This document shows positions 17,701 to 26,679 of a DNA stretch of 42,907 nt, in pieces. A model generated the notes under the pieces. That model was given only the letters and a program-made list of their open reading frames with translations. It did no database searches and was not told the DNA's origin. The DNA is taken from assembly GCA_030065265.1 (NCBI GenBank), contig JASJCW010000018.1:1-42907 (forward strand). Reading direction: 5' to 3'. Both the position numbers and the translations under genes were made by a program. The DNA comes from Prochloraceae cyanobacterium (GTDB taxonomy: Bacteria > Cyanobacteriota > Cyanobacteriia > Cyanobacteriales > JASJDA01). The stretch's first letter is position 1, and every line of letters starts with the position of its first letter.

Positions 17701-18432
17701 CATGAAATGCAATTTAGTTTGAGAGGGTAAATTAGCAGCAACCTGACTTATGTAGCGATCGAGGATTGGAGATAAATAGGCATCGACTACGGTAGTATCT
17801 CCCCGAGAAACTAATTTCATCACGGGACTGACTTTATGAGATACTGATATCTGTGTAAATCCGATCTTAGATGCTATGTTGGCTACTTCCCTTTCGTGTT
17901 GAGGGTAGCGATAACCGTGCATGAAAGAGATCGCGCAACTGCGAATACCGCGATCGTATGCTGCGAGTAAATCTCTTTCTATTTGTTCGTAATTAAGGGC
18001 AATTAATTCTTCTCCTGCGGCATTATATCGCTCTTCGACCTCAATAACTTCCTCGTAAAGCATTTGAGGTAAGATAATTTCTCGGGCAAAGATATCGGGA
18101 CGATTTTGATAGCCAATTTTTAAAGCAGCTTTAAAACCCTTTGTAATCGCTAAAACAACGCGATCGCCTTTTCTTTCTAAAAGAGCGTTAGTTGCTACCG
18201 TAGTCCCCATTTTGACATTTTCGATCGAATCCCAATCCGTGCTAGGTATTAAATCTTTAATTCCTTGAATTGCTGCATCTGAATATTGTGCGGGGTTTTC
18301 AGAAAGTAGTTTGTGAATTATAATTTTTCCATCGGGATTTTTAGCAACAATATCGGTAAAAGTACCGCCGCGATCGATCCAAAATTGCCAAAATTTACCC
18401 GAAGAACTGCTGATCATACTGTTTGTCTTCAA
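14797..18432 (-). CDS. 5-oxoprolinase, fused hydantoinase A and B type
   Basis: A 1211-residue cytoplasmic enzyme, close to the usual length of fused ATP-dependent 5-oxoprolinases that open 5-oxoproline to glutamate in glutathione turnover. The N-terminal half (about 15-690) is the HyuA-like ATP-binding part with [10 protein letters not shown] at residues 20-29, [12 protein letters not shown], and [17 protein letters not shown]. The C-terminal half (about 695-1211) is HyuB-like with [40 protein letters not shown] and [10 protein letters not shown], ending TPGGGGF. A related hydantoinase or acetophenone-carboxylase activity is possible, but those are usually split subunits. Alternative start Met6. 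Confidence 0.9.
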   Translation of the reverse strand: MKTNSMISSSSGKFWQFWIDRGGTFTDIVAKNPDGKIIIHKLLSENPAQYSDAAIQGIKDLIPSTDWDSIENVKMGTTVATNALLERKGDRVVLAITKGFKAALKIGYQNRPDIFAREIILPQMLYEEVIEVEERYNAAGEELIALNYEQIERDLLAAYDRGIRSCAISFMHGYRYPQHEREVANIASKIGFTQISVSHKVSPVMKLVSRGDTTVVDAYLSPILDRYISQVAANLPSQTKLHFMQSNGGLADANLFRGKDSILSGPAGGIVGAVKTAKMAGLERIISFDMGGTSTDVARYDGEYERSFETEIAGVRFRTPMMAIHTVAAGGGSVVKFDAGRYRVGPESSGSNPGPACYGQNGPLSLSDCNLFTGKLQAEFFPKVFGRGRNEPLNYQIVAEKFADLAKKINDGRSPEQIAAGFIAIAVQNMANAIKKISLEKGYNVTEYTLCCFGGAGGQHACLIADVLGIKKIFIHPYAGVLSAYGIGLADIRILREKAVEAELNSDLIFDLERILDELRIECETELEKQQKNLDRDKIIIVAKVHLKYSGTDASLIVNFDRDLNQIRTEFETLHRQRYGFIISDRALIVEEVSIELICPTYSPEEPIIKRTRKDPPEPVKKVSVYTNDTWQETPVYKREELQPGDIINSPAIIVEPTGTNAIEPGWEAEISERNHLILKRQQKEAKKTTKQAKDLNLNSPDPVMLEIFNNLFKSIAEQMGTTLQNTSYSVNIKERLDFSCAIFDRAGQLVANAPHIPVHLGSMSESVRSLIDAKKDILKSGDVYMLNNPYNGGTHLPDITVITPVFFEDKDRPLFYVASRGHHADIGGITPGSMPPNSKTIEEEGILIDNFQLVDRGKFREEELKQLLTKAKYPVRNLTQNIADLQAQIAANEKGVKELRSMAEHYGLETVKAYMKYVQDNAEESVRKVIDVLKDGQFTCQLDTGDRIQVAIEINKNSRSAKIDFTGTSSQVKNNFNAPLAVTKAAVLYVFRTLVNDNIPLNYGCLKPLEIIIPEGCMLNPKYPAAVVAGNVETSQNITDCIYGALGVMAASQGTMNNFTFGNEKYQYYETICGGSGAGINFNGTDAVHTHMTNSRLTDPEVLEWRFPVILESFSIRENSGGKGKFSGGNGVVRRVRFLESMTAGILSSRRVIAPFGLHGGGAGKVGKNYLQKKDGAIEQLTNTAVVEMHPGDVFIIETPGGGGFDEIGS

Positions 18433-18888
18433 CTTTTAATTGATGATATATCGAAATTAGTTAATCGATCGAGATCTTTAATAATGCAACCTGTTTAAAC
18501 GAGATTTTCTAAAAAGTTAGAGCGATCGCTAACCGAGCAAAAAGAGAAAGAGAATGCGATCGCTTGAAAATCACCAAAACCAGAGGAATTAAAAAGCTCC
18601 ATTTCCTAAATCAAACAAATCGATAACAAGACTAAAGCTACCCAATAAAGTGTCTCGGACTTTTCTTTTTCTAATCCTGGTAAATTCATAATTTCCTTGT
18701 CAAATCCTTAAAATACAAACCTTCTCGATCGCTGCGTTTTTTTCGAGAGAAATAGTTTTTGTCGGACTAAAACTAAAGATTTTTATTTAACTAGGTTTAC
18801 TGTTTTAATCGCTGCAAGGATTATTATAACTTTAAACGTATCGATTCGATCCGATCGATCTTAAATTTTTGCCGAGGTAAACGCGATC
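18433..18888. other. Spacer upstream of 5-oxoprolinase and dienelactone hydrolase genes
   Basis: Divergent promoter region with several HIP1 octamers. On the reverse strand it holds the 27-codon candidate gene described separately. Nothing else was recognised. Confidence 0.5.
18606..18689 (-). CDS. Candidate 27-residue membrane peptide
   Basis: The short reverse-strand frame reads MNLPGLEKEKSETLYWVAL and ends VLLSICLI. A charged N-terminal third is followed by a 15-residue hydrophobic helix, the layout of small thylakoid or complex-associated subunits. AAGGA lies five bases before the ATG. It does not match psbX, psbM, petN, petL, petM, psaI or psaM as I know them. It is 174 bases upstream of the 5-oxoprolinase on the same strand. 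The frame is short, so chance occurrence is possible. Confidence 0.4.
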   Translation of the reverse strand: MNLPGLEKEKSETLYWVALVLLSICLI

Positions 18889-19698
18889 GTGAAACAGTTA
18901 CTTTTTTCCTTAGCCTTGACTCCCATCTTTGCCATAATTACAGCAATTCCAGTCAAAGCAGAAATACGCACTTCCGTGATTGAATACAAACACGGCGATA
19001 CTATTTTAGAAGGCTATCTAGCTTTTGACGATGAAATAAAAGGCCCTCGTCCCGGTGTAATGGTAGTTCATGCTTGGAAAGGGTTGGGAAAATATGAAAA
19101 AAGACGAGCTAGAGAATTGGCAAAATTAGGATATGTCGCTTTTGCTGCCGATATCTACGGTAAAGGAATTCGGCCGCAGAATAACCAGGAAGCAGCCAAA
19201 CAAGCAACAATTTATCGCTCTAACCGCAAACTAATGCGAGAGAGAGCCTTAGCTGGTTTGCGAGTTCTCAAAAGACAGAGATTGGTCAATTTTCAAAAAA
19301 CTGCGGCGATCGGCTATTGTTTCGGGGGCGGAGTTGTTTTAGAATTAGCTCGTAGTGGTGCTAGAGTGGATGGTGTTGTCAGTTTTCACGGCAATTTAGA
19401 TACGCCCAATCCTCAAGATGCTAGCAGAATTCGCGGCAAAGTTTTAGTCTTGCAAGGTGCTAGCGATCCCTTAGTGCCGATCGCCCAAGTAGACGGCTTT
19501 ATTCAAGAAATGGATGCCGCTCGAGTAGACTATCAATTAGTTATGTACGGTAATGCCGTACACAGTTTTAGCAATCCTAATGCTGGAGACGATCCCAGTA
19601 CGGGAGTAGCTTACAATGCTAAAGCTGACAGGAGATCTTGGCAAGATCTGAAAACTTTCTTTGCAGAAATATTCAAAAATCGATTTGCTAGTAAGTAA
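18889..19698 (+). CDS. Exported dienelactone hydrolase family protein
   Basis: A 269-residue alpha/beta hydrolase of the dienelactone hydrolase family with an N-terminal signal peptide (cleavage after PVKA, residue 24). The triad is Cys144 in IGYCFGGG, Asp193 in GASDPLVP and His225 in GNAVHSF, intact with cysteine as nucleophile, as in true dienelactone hydrolases. HAWKGLGKYEKRRARELAKLGYVAFAADIYGKG carries the oxyanion and early core strands. The physiological ester substrate is unknown. GTG start chosen because the signal peptide begins there. The last 11 bases overlap the end of the convergent permease gene. Confidence 0.9.
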   Translation: MKQLLFSLALTPIFAIITAIPVKAEIRTSVIEYKHGDTILEGYLAFDDEIKGPRPGVMVVHAWKGLGKYEKRRARELAKLGYVAFAADIYGKGIRPQNNQEAAKQATIYRSNRKLMRERALAGLRVLKRQRLVNFQKTAAIGYCFGGGVVLELARSGARVDGVVSFHGNLDTPNPQDASRIRGKVLVLQGASDPLVPIAQVDGFIQEMDAARVDYQLVMYGNAVHSFSNPNAGDDPSTGVAYNAKADRRSWQDLKTFFAEIFKNRFASK

Positions 19699-20641
19699 AT
19701 AATAAGGTTACCCCAGCTAAAGCTACTAAGGCACCGAGAATAGCTCTAAAACTTATTTTATCGCCCATTGCCACAGCCAAAGGCAAAATAAATAAAGGAC
19801 TGGTTGCGGTTAAGGTAGAAGCGATTCCAGCAGCGGTGAATTTATAAGCGGTTTGCTGCAACCAAACACCTAAATAAGTACCCGCGAAAGCAGCAATAAA
19901 GATTGCTAGCACTTGTTTGACCGATTTTGGGGAATAAATACTTTTAATTGGCGATTTTTTTGTCAGCAGCAAGCAAATAATTATTCCCATACCGCCAATA
20001 AGCCTAACAAAGGTACTTTGTAAAGGAGTAATATCCGACTCGAGCAAGGCAAAACGAGACAGAATTGCTGCTATTGCTTGAGATAAATTTGCCAATATCC
20101 CCCAAATTATGCCCAGTTTCAGAGTGCGATCGTCGGTTGTTGCGGCGACATTAGTCCGTTCGCTAATTACCCAAGTAATGCCGATAAGAGTAATGAAAAT
20201 ACCGCACCAAGCCCCGTAACTCAAGCTTTCCCCTAAAAAAATCAATCCCAAAACTGCGGCGATCGGCGGGGTTAAATTTTCCATTAAAAGGCTTTTTCTG
20301 ACACCCAAATGATTGATTGCTAAAAAATAAGCCGTATCCCCCAAGCCAATGCCGATCGCCCCGGAAATTAGCAAAATCACAACCGAACTTTGCAGGGAAA
20401 AATTAATTTCTCCAGTAAGACTTAAAGTAAGAATCAGTAAAGCGATCGCGATCGCTCCTTTGAAAAAATTCAATTGGAGCGGGCTAATTTTTTGCCCCAA
20501 ACTCCCGTAAATCGCTGAAGAAACAGCCCAAAAAAAAGCCGCCGTTAAAGCTGCAAATTCTCCTTTAAAATCGCTCACTAACCAACTAAATAAATAACAG
20601 GCGACGAGTCTTAAAATTATAAAATTAAAACTACTCGTCAC
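19688..20641 (-). CDS. DMT-family permease with two EamA domains
   Basis: A membrane protein of up to 317 residues with about ten helices in two EamA repeats. The first repeat begins FAALTAAFFWAVSSAIYGSLG and contains LGDTAYFLAINHLGVRKSLLMENLTPPIAAVLGLIFLGE. The second contains WGILANLSQAIAAILSRFAL and ATSPLFILPLAVAMGDKISFRAILGALVALAGVTLLF. The substrate is unknown; the family exports amino acids and other metabolites. GTG 20641 gives an extra N-terminal hydrophobic segment; GTG 20578 would start at the usual first helix and may be the real start. Confidence 0.88.
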   Translation of the reverse strand: MTSSFNFIILRLVACYLFSWLVSDFKGEFAALTAAFFWAVSSAIYGSLGQKISPLQLNFFKGAIAIALLILTLSLTGEINFSLQSSVVILLISGAIGIGLGDTAYFLAINHLGVRKSLLMENLTPPIAAVLGLIFLGESLSYGAWCGIFITLIGITWVISERTNVAATTDDRTLKLGIIWGILANLSQAIAAILSRFALLESDITPLQSTFVRLIGGMGIIICLLLTKKSPIKSIYSPKSVKQVLAIFIAAFAGTYLGVWLQQTAYKFTAAGIASTLTATSPLFILPLAVAMGDKISFRAILGALVALAGVTLLFTY

Positions 20642-20694
20642 CCTAAAATTATAGCTATTAACTTTTTCCTTCTAACTCTAAATTATTCCAAAAC

Positions 20695-20823
20695 TTATCC
20701 TAAAGGATGGAAAAGTAGGTCGGGGAAAAAACGATTAAATTCAATTAAAAGACCTGCTGTAAATGTTAGCAAAGCCATGATTAAAACGGGTGCAGTAGAA
20801 AGAAATTTTTGGAAATCTGCCAT
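20695..20823 (-). CDS. psaJ: Photosystem I subunit PsaJ
   Basis: A 42-residue single-helix thylakoid protein: [20 protein letters not shown], then [22 protein letters not shown]. This is a clear PsaJ, which sits next to PsaF at the periphery of photosystem I and binds chlorophyll and carotenoid. AGGAG lies eight bases before the ATG. It follows psaF by 35 bases on the same strand, the standard psaF-psaJ operon. Confidence 0.97.
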   Translation of the reverse strand: MADFQKFLSTAPVLIMALLTFTAGLLIEFNRFFPDLLFHPLG

Positions 20824-20858
20824 ATACTTTTCTCCTGTGAGAATCTATTTAAAACTAA

Positions 20859-21359
20859 TTAGCGAGGGGAGATGGGAACGTCAGCATTGTTAGCAACTAA
20901 TTCACCAGATTGGAATTCTTTGACTGCTTGTAAAGGCCAAGCGAATCCAGTCAACATAATGCTAAATGCTTTGGGCACGTCAAGAACGATTTCTAACATT
21001 TCAGGATTCTTTTCATCTCTGATGGAAATGAGGTAAGCGCGACCTACCCAGCCAATCCAGCCAGCGATATAAAGAAAGAGGATGCTAGGAATTAAAAAGT
21101 CACCAGCGTGGGTAAAACGACCGTCTACGATTAAGTGAGGTAAACCTTCGTCACCGCATAGTGCTTCAGCGTAACGTTCTGCTCTTTTTTCTCCAGACTC
21201 GGGATCGTCAGTCGTGTTGCGGAAAGTTTTTGCTCTTTCTTGATATGCAGCAGATTCGCTACAAGGAGTCAATCCAGCTACACCATCACCAGCAGTAGCA
21301 GGGGGAGCAAAATTAAACCATAAAGCACAGATCAAAATTAAAGTCAACAATCGACGCAT
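20859..21359 (-). CDS. psaF: Photosystem I subunit III PsaF
   Basis: A 166-residue PsaF precursor. A lumenal signal peptide ends at about residue 23-24 (PPATAG); the lumenal domain has Cys33 and Cys68, the conserved disulfide pair ([28 protein letters not shown]). The membrane region follows ([23 protein letters not shown]), then a stromal/re-entrant C-terminal part ([26 protein letters not shown]). In cyanobacteria PsaF is a structural subunit near the plastocyanin/cytochrome c6 docking side. First gene of psaF-psaJ; divergent from tsaD, an arrangement common in cyanobacteria. Confidence 0.98.
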   Translation of the reverse strand: MRRLLTLILICALWFNFAPPATAGDGVAGLTPCSESAAYQERAKTFRNTTDDPESGEKRAERYAEALCGDEGLPHLIVDGRFTHAGDFLIPSILFLYIAGWIGWVGRAYLISIRDEKNPEMLEIVLDVPKAFSIMLTGFAWPLQAVKEFQSGELVANNADVPISPR

Positions 21360-21514
21360 AAAAATTGTTTCCTTTTGTTACAAAATAAATTAACTTTCTG
21401 GTACAAAAGATTAAAAAACCGTTTGCACGCCGAGTGAGATCTTACTGCGATTGGTGGATCGAGTAAAGTTTAGATCGATAAAAAAAGTTGGTTAGCAAGG
21501 ATTAAAAGATAGCT

Positions 21515-22558
21515 ATGACGACGATTCTAGCAATAGAAACAAGTTGTGACGAAACCGCAGCAGCGATCGTAAAGAATCGTAAAATTTGCAGCAGTGTAGT
21601 TGCTTCTCAGATAACAATTCACCAACAATATGGCGGCGTAGTTCCAGAAGTAGCATCGCGGCAACATTTAAAAACAATTAATGACTGTATCCTGCGGGCA
21701 TTTAGTGATGCTAATTTAACCTGGCAAGACATCGACGGGGTTGCGGCAACTTGCGCCCCCGGATTGGTAGGGGCTTTACTAGTTGGGGTGAGTGCGGCGA
21801 AAACATTAGCCCTATTGCATCGAAAACCCTTTTTAGGGGTGCATCACCTCGAAGGACATATCTATGCCAGTTATCTGAGCGAAACGGAGCTAAAACCGCC
21901 TTTTTTGTGCTTGTTAGTTTCTGGTGGTCATACTAGCTCGATTTACGTTGAAGATTGCGGTAAATACGAATTGTTGGGTACGACTAGAGACGATGCGGCC
22001 GGAGAAGCCTTCGATAAAGTGGCGCGGTTGTTAAAGTTGGGTTACCCGGGAGGCCCGGCAATCGATCGCCTGGCAAAATCTGGCAATCCCGAGGCTTTCC
22101 CAATGCCTGAAGGTAAAATATCTTTGCCCCAAGGTGGCTATCATCCTTACGATTCCAGTTTTAGCGGCTTAAAAACAGCCGTATTGCGATTAGTGCAAAA
22201 ATTAAGCCAGGAAGATCCCGATCGTCTACCAGTGGCAGATTTAGCAGCGAGTTTTCAAGCAACAGTAGCTCGCAGTCTGACTAAAAGGACTATCTTAGCA
22301 GCCCGCGATCGCGGATTGGAAACTATTACCCTCGGGGGTGGTGTCGCAGCTAACAGCGAACTCAGAAAACAGTTAACTTTAGCCGCTTCTAAAAATAATC
22401 TAAAGATATGTCTTCCTCCACTCAAACTTTGCACTGACAATGCTGCTATGATCGGTTGCGCGGCGGCCGAACATCTCGAGAGGGGTCATACTTCCTCAAT
22501 CAATTTAAAAGTCAAATCTCGTTTGCCAATTACAGAAGTCATGCAGCTATATCAATGA
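21515..22558 (+). CDS. tsaD: tRNA N6-adenosine threonylcarbamoyltransferase TsaD
   Basis: A 347-residue Kae1/TsaD protein, transferring threonylcarbamoyl from TC-AMP to A37 of ANN-decoding tRNAs, with TsaB/E partners elsewhere. The metal-binding His111 and His115 are in VHHLEGHIYASY; the ATPase-fold motifs are ETSCDETAAA at the N-terminus, LLVSGGHTS, DDAAGEAFDKVARLLKLGYPGGP, and GGGVAANSELR near the C-terminus. AGGA lies upstream of ATG 21515. The gene is often called gcp in older annotation. Confidence 0.97.
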   Translation: MTTILAIETSCDETAAAIVKNRKICSSVVASQITIHQQYGGVVPEVASRQHLKTINDCILRAFSDANLTWQDIDGVAATCAPGLVGALLVGVSAAKTLALLHRKPFLGVHHLEGHIYASYLSETELKPPFLCLLVSGGHTSSIYVEDCGKYELLGTTRDDAAGEAFDKVARLLKLGYPGGPAIDRLAKSGNPEAFPMPEGKISLPQGGYHPYDSSFSGLKTAVLRLVQKLSQEDPDRLPVADLAASFQATVARSLTKRTILAARDRGLETITLGGGVAANSELRKQLTLAASKNNLKICLPPLKLCTDNAAMIGCAAAEHLERGHTSSINLKVKSRLPITEVMQLYQ

Positions 22559-22655
22559 ATTGAAGCAAGCGAGAGCATTGATAAAAGGATCTATCCCTTC
22601 TTGAAGATTACTCCGTAGAAATGTTTTAGCGAACATTTTTAACGCAGATCTTACC

Positions 22656-24071
22656 GTGAGAAAATTAATGAATTCAAAACAGATCCAAAAAACTCCCGCG
22701 ATCGGGCTGTTTACTTCCATCTGTTTGGTAGTGGCCAGTATGGTGGGTACGGGAGTATTTACTAGTTTGGGCTTTCAAGTTCTCGATATTAAATCCGGTT
22801 TTGCTTTACTATCTTTGTGGATGGTAGGGGGGGTTTTTGCCCTGTGCGGCGCGCTTTGCTACGGTGAATTAGGTGCGGCCATGCCAAGATCGGGGGGAGA
22901 GTATCATTACTTGTCTCAAATTTACCACCCCGCGATCGGATTTCTTTCAGGATGGGTTTCGGTAACGGTGGGTTTTGCTGCACCGATCGCAGCAGCAGCA
23001 ATGGCTTTAGGCAAATATTTGTCTAGTGCTTTTCCCTTTCCTGCTTTACCCTTAGAACTTTTAGCCTATATTCCCGATAATCTGGCTCGAAATTTACCAG
23101 AAAAACTAGCCAGTATCCAATCGATGGCGATCGCCACTTTTGTGGTAATTGCCGTTTCTTTGATTCACAGCCACAACCTCAAACTCGGCAGTCGTTTTCA
23201 AAAGATTTCTACTCTACTCAAAATTCTTTTGATCGTCGGTTTAATCGGCTGTGGAATTTCTTTAGCCACACCTCAAGATATTAGCTTCTTACCCGGTCAA
23301 GGGGATCTAAATTTAATTTTTAGTTCGCCTTTTGCCGTTTCCCTAGTTTACGTTACTTATTCTTATTCTGGTTGGAATGCCGCAGTTTATTTAGCTTCTG
23401 AAGTAAAACAGCCAGAAAAAAACTTACCCAAGGCTTTGTTTTGGGGTACTGCGGTTGTAATGATCTTGTATTTGTTACTTAATTTTATTTTCCTTTACAG
23501 TACCCCGATCGAAGAACTAGCGGGCCAATTAGAAGTAGGCTATATTGCCGCCGATCGCATTTTTGGAGCTAGTGGAGGTAAAATCATGGGCTTGTTAATT
23601 GCTTTTGGTTTAATCTCTTCAATTAGTTCAATGGTTTGGGCCGGGCCGAGAGTCGCTCAAACTATCGGCGAAGATATTGCTTTATTTCGTCCTCTTGCTA
23701 GAAAAAATGTTCGCGGCATTCCCAGCTATGCAATATTTTTTCAATTGGCGATCGTCTTAGTTTTATTAATTACTGCTAGCTTTGAATCGGTAATTACTTA
23801 CCTCGGATTTACCCTGACTTTCTCTTCTTTTATTACTGTTTTGGGTTTGTTCGTTCATCGCTGGAAATATCCTCAGCTCGATCGCCCTTATAAAACTTGG
23901 GGCTATCCAATCACTCCGCTTATTTTCTTAACAATTAGTCTCTGGATGCTTGTCTTTATTTTAATGAAGCAACCAACAGAATCTTTAGCGGGACTCGGCA
24001 CGATTGCTTTCGGTTTACCTTTCTATTTTTTCGGTAAAGCAAAAGTTAAAGTCGCCCGATCTAAATCTTAA
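22656..24071 (+). CDS. APC-family amino acid permease
   Basis: A 471-residue transporter of the amino acid-polyamine-organocation superfamily with about twelve helices. Helix 1 carries the substrate-binding VASMVGTGVFTSLGFQ; ALCGALCYGELGAAMPRSGGEYHYLSQIYHPAIGFLSGW is the conserved second-third helix region; WNAAVYLASEVKQPEKNLPKAL is typical of helix 6 and after. The closest recognisable relatives are LAT-like or YjeH/YkbA permeases, but the substrate is not deducible. Start GTG 22656 or ATG 22668 (four codons later). Confidence 0.9.
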   Translation: MRKLMNSKQIQKTPAIGLFTSICLVVASMVGTGVFTSLGFQVLDIKSGFALLSLWMVGGVFALCGALCYGELGAAMPRSGGEYHYLSQIYHPAIGFLSGWVSVTVGFAAPIAAAAMALGKYLSSAFPFPALPLELLAYIPDNLARNLPEKLASIQSMAIATFVVIAVSLIHSHNLKLGSRFQKISTLLKILLIVGLIGCGISLATPQDISFLPGQGDLNLIFSSPFAVSLVYVTYSYSGWNAAVYLASEVKQPEKNLPKALFWGTAVVMILYLLLNFIFLYSTPIEELAGQLEVGYIAADRIFGASGGKIMGLLIAFGLISSISSMVWAGPRVAQTIGEDIALFRPLARKNVRGIPSYAIFFQLAIVLVLLITASFESVITYLGFTLTFSSFITVLGLFVHRWKYPQLDRPYKTWGYPITPLIFLTISLWMLVFILMKQPTESLAGLGTIAFGLPFYFFGKAKVKVARSKS

Positions 24072-24166
24072 ATTTGACAATATTTTGTCAAACTTTCAGC
24101 AAGTAAAGATTTTGCAAACTCTAGCATTTTCCAACTAAATAATTAATCCACTTACGAAGTAGAAAA

Positions 24167-25399
24167 ATGAAGCGATATTTATCCTTATCCGTCCTCGTAG
24201 CAACTTTAGGACTTGTTACTTTCCTAGAATCCTGCGGTAAAGTTTCAATTACTAAACCAGAAACTAGTCAAGCAGAAAAAACTGCTAAAACTCAGCCAAT
24301 TTCTGGTCTAGAAACTGCAATCAAATCAGCTCCAGAAGAGGAAAAAGAAATCGATCCTTTAGCCGAATTCGATCTAGTTAAATCGGCACATTTAACTAAT
24401 AATGCTAAGCTGCTCGCCGGAATTAAGGTTAAAGAGAATAAGAGTTTTGCCGATCGCATTCAGCAAGCTGGTTATTGGTTGAATCACCACAATACTTTAG
24501 AGAATTCTTGGGCGAAATTAGAAGCCAGACAATTATCTAAAATCAGAAAATGGGCTACAACAGAATTGACTGAAGTTCACAGCGAATCTCACGATGTTTT
24601 CTATCCTTTCAGCGGCCCGGATTTCTTATATGCTTACAATCTCTTTCCCAATGCTAAAAAATATGTTTTAGTCGGGTTAGAACCCGTTGGGAAATTGCCA
24701 GATTTAACTGCAAATTCAGGCATTTCTAACAATCAAAAACTACAAAAAGCCCGAAGTTCTCTCTATGCCATTTTACAATGGAGTTTCTTCCGTACTAACG
24801 ATATGAAAGTGGATATGGCAAAGCAAGGTAATTTGCCGATTGTCGCTCTATTTATGGCTCGAACTAACAATCGTATTTTAGATGTAGAATACATTAGTTT
24901 AGATAACGAAGGAAAGGTTCAAAAAGAAGGACAAGGAAGTATTTCTGGCGTTAAAGTTGACTTCGTGCCTGAAGGAAAAAAAGAACCGAAAACTCTCTAT
25001 TATTTCTCCGCAGATTTATCTAATTACGGACTGCAACAAAGACCCCAATTAAAGCAGTTTGTCAAGCAAGAATTGCACCAACCAATTACTTATTTAAAAG
25101 CGGCATCTTATCTGATGTATTACAATAGCTTCTCTGAGATTAAAAACTTAATTTTGTCCCAAAGCAGCAAATTGTTACAAGATGATTCGGGGATGCCTTT
25201 AAGTTCTTTCGATCGCAGTAAATGGAATTTAAGTTTTTACGGCAATTATACCCAGCCGATCGCTTTATTTAGCAACCGCTATCAACCAGAATTGAGAAAG
25301 ATTTATCAAATTGATAAGTCAATTAAACCCCTCGATTTTGGCATCGGTTACAAGTTTAAAGTCAATCAATCTAATTTAATGCTGGCTGACGTTAAATAA
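24167..25399 (+). CDS. Conserved probable lipoprotein, unknown function
   Basis: A 410-residue protein not recognised as a named family. It has a signal peptide with Cys23 in FLESCGKV, a weak lipobox because of the Glu, then a disordered Glu/Lys/Thr region to about residue 75. The folded part has several aromatic-rich segments: HNTLENSWAKLEARQLSKIRKWA, FYPFSGPDFLYAYNLFPNAKKYVLVGLEPVG, FFRTNDMKVDMAKQG and YYFSADLSNYGL. The pattern SGPDFLYA...FPNAKKYVLVGLEP recurs in uncharacterised bacterial proteins. It is monocistronic in appearance, with a shared terminator to the convergent hydrolase gene. Confidence 0.7.
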   Translation: MKRYLSLSVLVATLGLVTFLESCGKVSITKPETSQAEKTAKTQPISGLETAIKSAPEEEKEIDPLAEFDLVKSAHLTNNAKLLAGIKVKENKSFADRIQQAGYWLNHHNTLENSWAKLEARQLSKIRKWATTELTEVHSESHDVFYPFSGPDFLYAYNLFPNAKKYVLVGLEPVGKLPDLTANSGISNNQKLQKARSSLYAILQWSFFRTNDMKVDMAKQGNLPIVALFMARTNNRILDVEYISLDNEGKVQKEGQGSISGVKVDFVPEGKKEPKTLYYFSADLSNYGLQQRPQLKQFVKQELHQPITYLKAASYLMYYNSFSEIKNLILSQSSKLLQDDSGMPLSSFDRSKWNLSFYGNYTQPIALFSNRYQPELRKIYQIDKSIKPLDFGIGYKFKVNQSNLMLADVK

Positions 25400-25409
25400 G
25401 AGGCAAAAT

Positions 25410-25461
25410 AGAAGTCAGAAGTTCGATATCGTTATCTACGGATCGGCTCGATCTGACTTCT
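25410..25461. terminator. Candidate bidirectional terminator between convergent genes
   Basis: AGAAGTCAGA (25410-25419) and TCTGACTTCT (25452-25461) are perfectly complementary, between two convergent stop codons. The loop is 32 bases and the T-run short, so efficiency is uncertain. Confidence 0.5.
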
Positions 25462-25462
25462 T

Positions 25463-26548
25463 TCAATAGCGAATCATCGGGAAAGAAAAAGCGGGATGTT
25501 TTCCCCCAAGAGAATTTTTGACGATATCGGGGCAAATTTTTAAACCGTTTTGACTGTTGGTGAGAATCACGATCGCAATTTTCTTTTCTAAAGAACCGAT
25601 GGTAAAACTTTTTTGAGTCCCACTATCCCCCCAATGCCAAAAATAATCTCCTTCTGGAGTGCTTTCTAAACCCCAACCTAACCCCCAACTAATCTGAGGG
25701 TTAATTTTTATTTGGGGGCGCAACATTTCTTTGATACTATCTTGAGTCAGTCGAGGATCGTACATATCTCGACCCGGCTGCATCATCCCTAGTAAAAAAC
25801 GAGCGTAGTCGACCGCGCTAGTACGCAAACTACCGGCTGAAATCGCTTTTTTGGGTTTGCTGGTGGCGATCGCCTTACCGGCGCGATCGTGTCCGTCAAC
25901 AGCCATCCAACGATACTTATCTTCCCAGATATAACTGCTATCTTTCATCCCCAAAGAGACTAATAAATTGCGATCGATCCATTCTTGTAAATTAGTTTGG
26001 GTAATCTCTTCGATCGCTCTTTGTAAGTATAAATAGCCTTCTCCAGAGTAACCGAATTTAGTTCCTGGGGTTCTTTCGATCCAGACGGGTGCGTTTCCGC
26101 TCCAGTTAGGAAATCCGGTGGTGTGGGATAATACCATGCGTGCCGTAATTTTTGCTATTGCCGGATCTTTAATGTAGGGTTTAGCAGTATATTTTGTCAG
26201 GGGAGTATCTAAATCTATTTGACCTCGTTCCCGCATTTTTAGCACCCCGTAAGCAAACAGCGGTTTAGCTAAAGATGCTGCTCCAAATACGGTGCGATCG
26301 CTGACTGGTTGGCTTTTTTTAGTGCTTGTAACCCCAAAACCCCGACTCCAAACAATGCGATCGTTTTTTACTATAGCTAAACTGAGTCCGGGAATTTTTG
26401 CTTGCTTCATCGCTCGCGGAATTTGCCGCTCTAAAGCGGCGATGATATTATCTGCTTGAGTTAGATCCAGTTTCAGACCAAAAACAGCCGCACCCAAAGC
26501 CGTAATTGCCGAAATTTTCCCGTATTTAAGTAAGTCCCTTCTTAGCAT
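25463..26548 (-). CDS. Serine hydrolase, class C beta-lactamase fold
   Basis: A 361-residue exported serine hydrolase. Motif 1 is Ser92-Leu-Ala-Lys95; motif 2 is Tyr167-Ser-Gly169 in FGYSGEGY, with Gly where class C beta-lactamases have Asn; motif 3 is HWGDSG near residue 310. These support an esterase, D-aminopeptidase or DD-peptidase-like role rather than antibiotic resistance. The N-terminus RRDLLKYGKISAITALGAAVFG resembles a Tat signal. ATG 26548 is preferred over an upstream in-frame TTG at 26563 because it places the twin arginine at residues 3-4. Confidence 0.85.
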   Translation of the reverse strand: MLRRDLLKYGKISAITALGAAVFGLKLDLTQADNIIAALERQIPRAMKQAKIPGLSLAIVKNDRIVWSRGFGVTSTKKSQPVSDRTVFGAASLAKPLFAYGVLKMRERGQIDLDTPLTKYTAKPYIKDPAIAKITARMVLSHTTGFPNWSGNAPVWIERTPGTKFGYSGEGYLYLQRAIEEITQTNLQEWIDRNLLVSLGMKDSSYIWEDKYRWMAVDGHDRAGKAIATSKPKKAISAGSLRTSAVDYARFLLGMMQPGRDMYDPRLTQDSIKEMLRPQIKINPQISWGLGWGLESTPEGDYFWHWGDSGTQKSFTIGSLEKKIAIVILTNSQNGLKICPDIVKNSLGGKHPAFSFPMIRY

Positions 26549-26679
26549 AAGCGCGATCGCCAAAGATTTCAGAAGTAATATCCAATCGTATTAAAACCGA
26601 AATTTCTTCGCGATCGCCTTAAGATGCAAAAAAATACACAAGATATTAAGTTTTAAGCAGCCCGAACTCAGAACTGGGT

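Noticed and set aside
21377..21407. HLR1-like half sites (GTTACAAA and GGTACAAA) upstream of psaF
   Set aside because: The two halves are 23 bases apart instead of 10, one has a mismatch, and they lie within about 50 bases of the psaF start codon, too close for the usual RpaB activation position.
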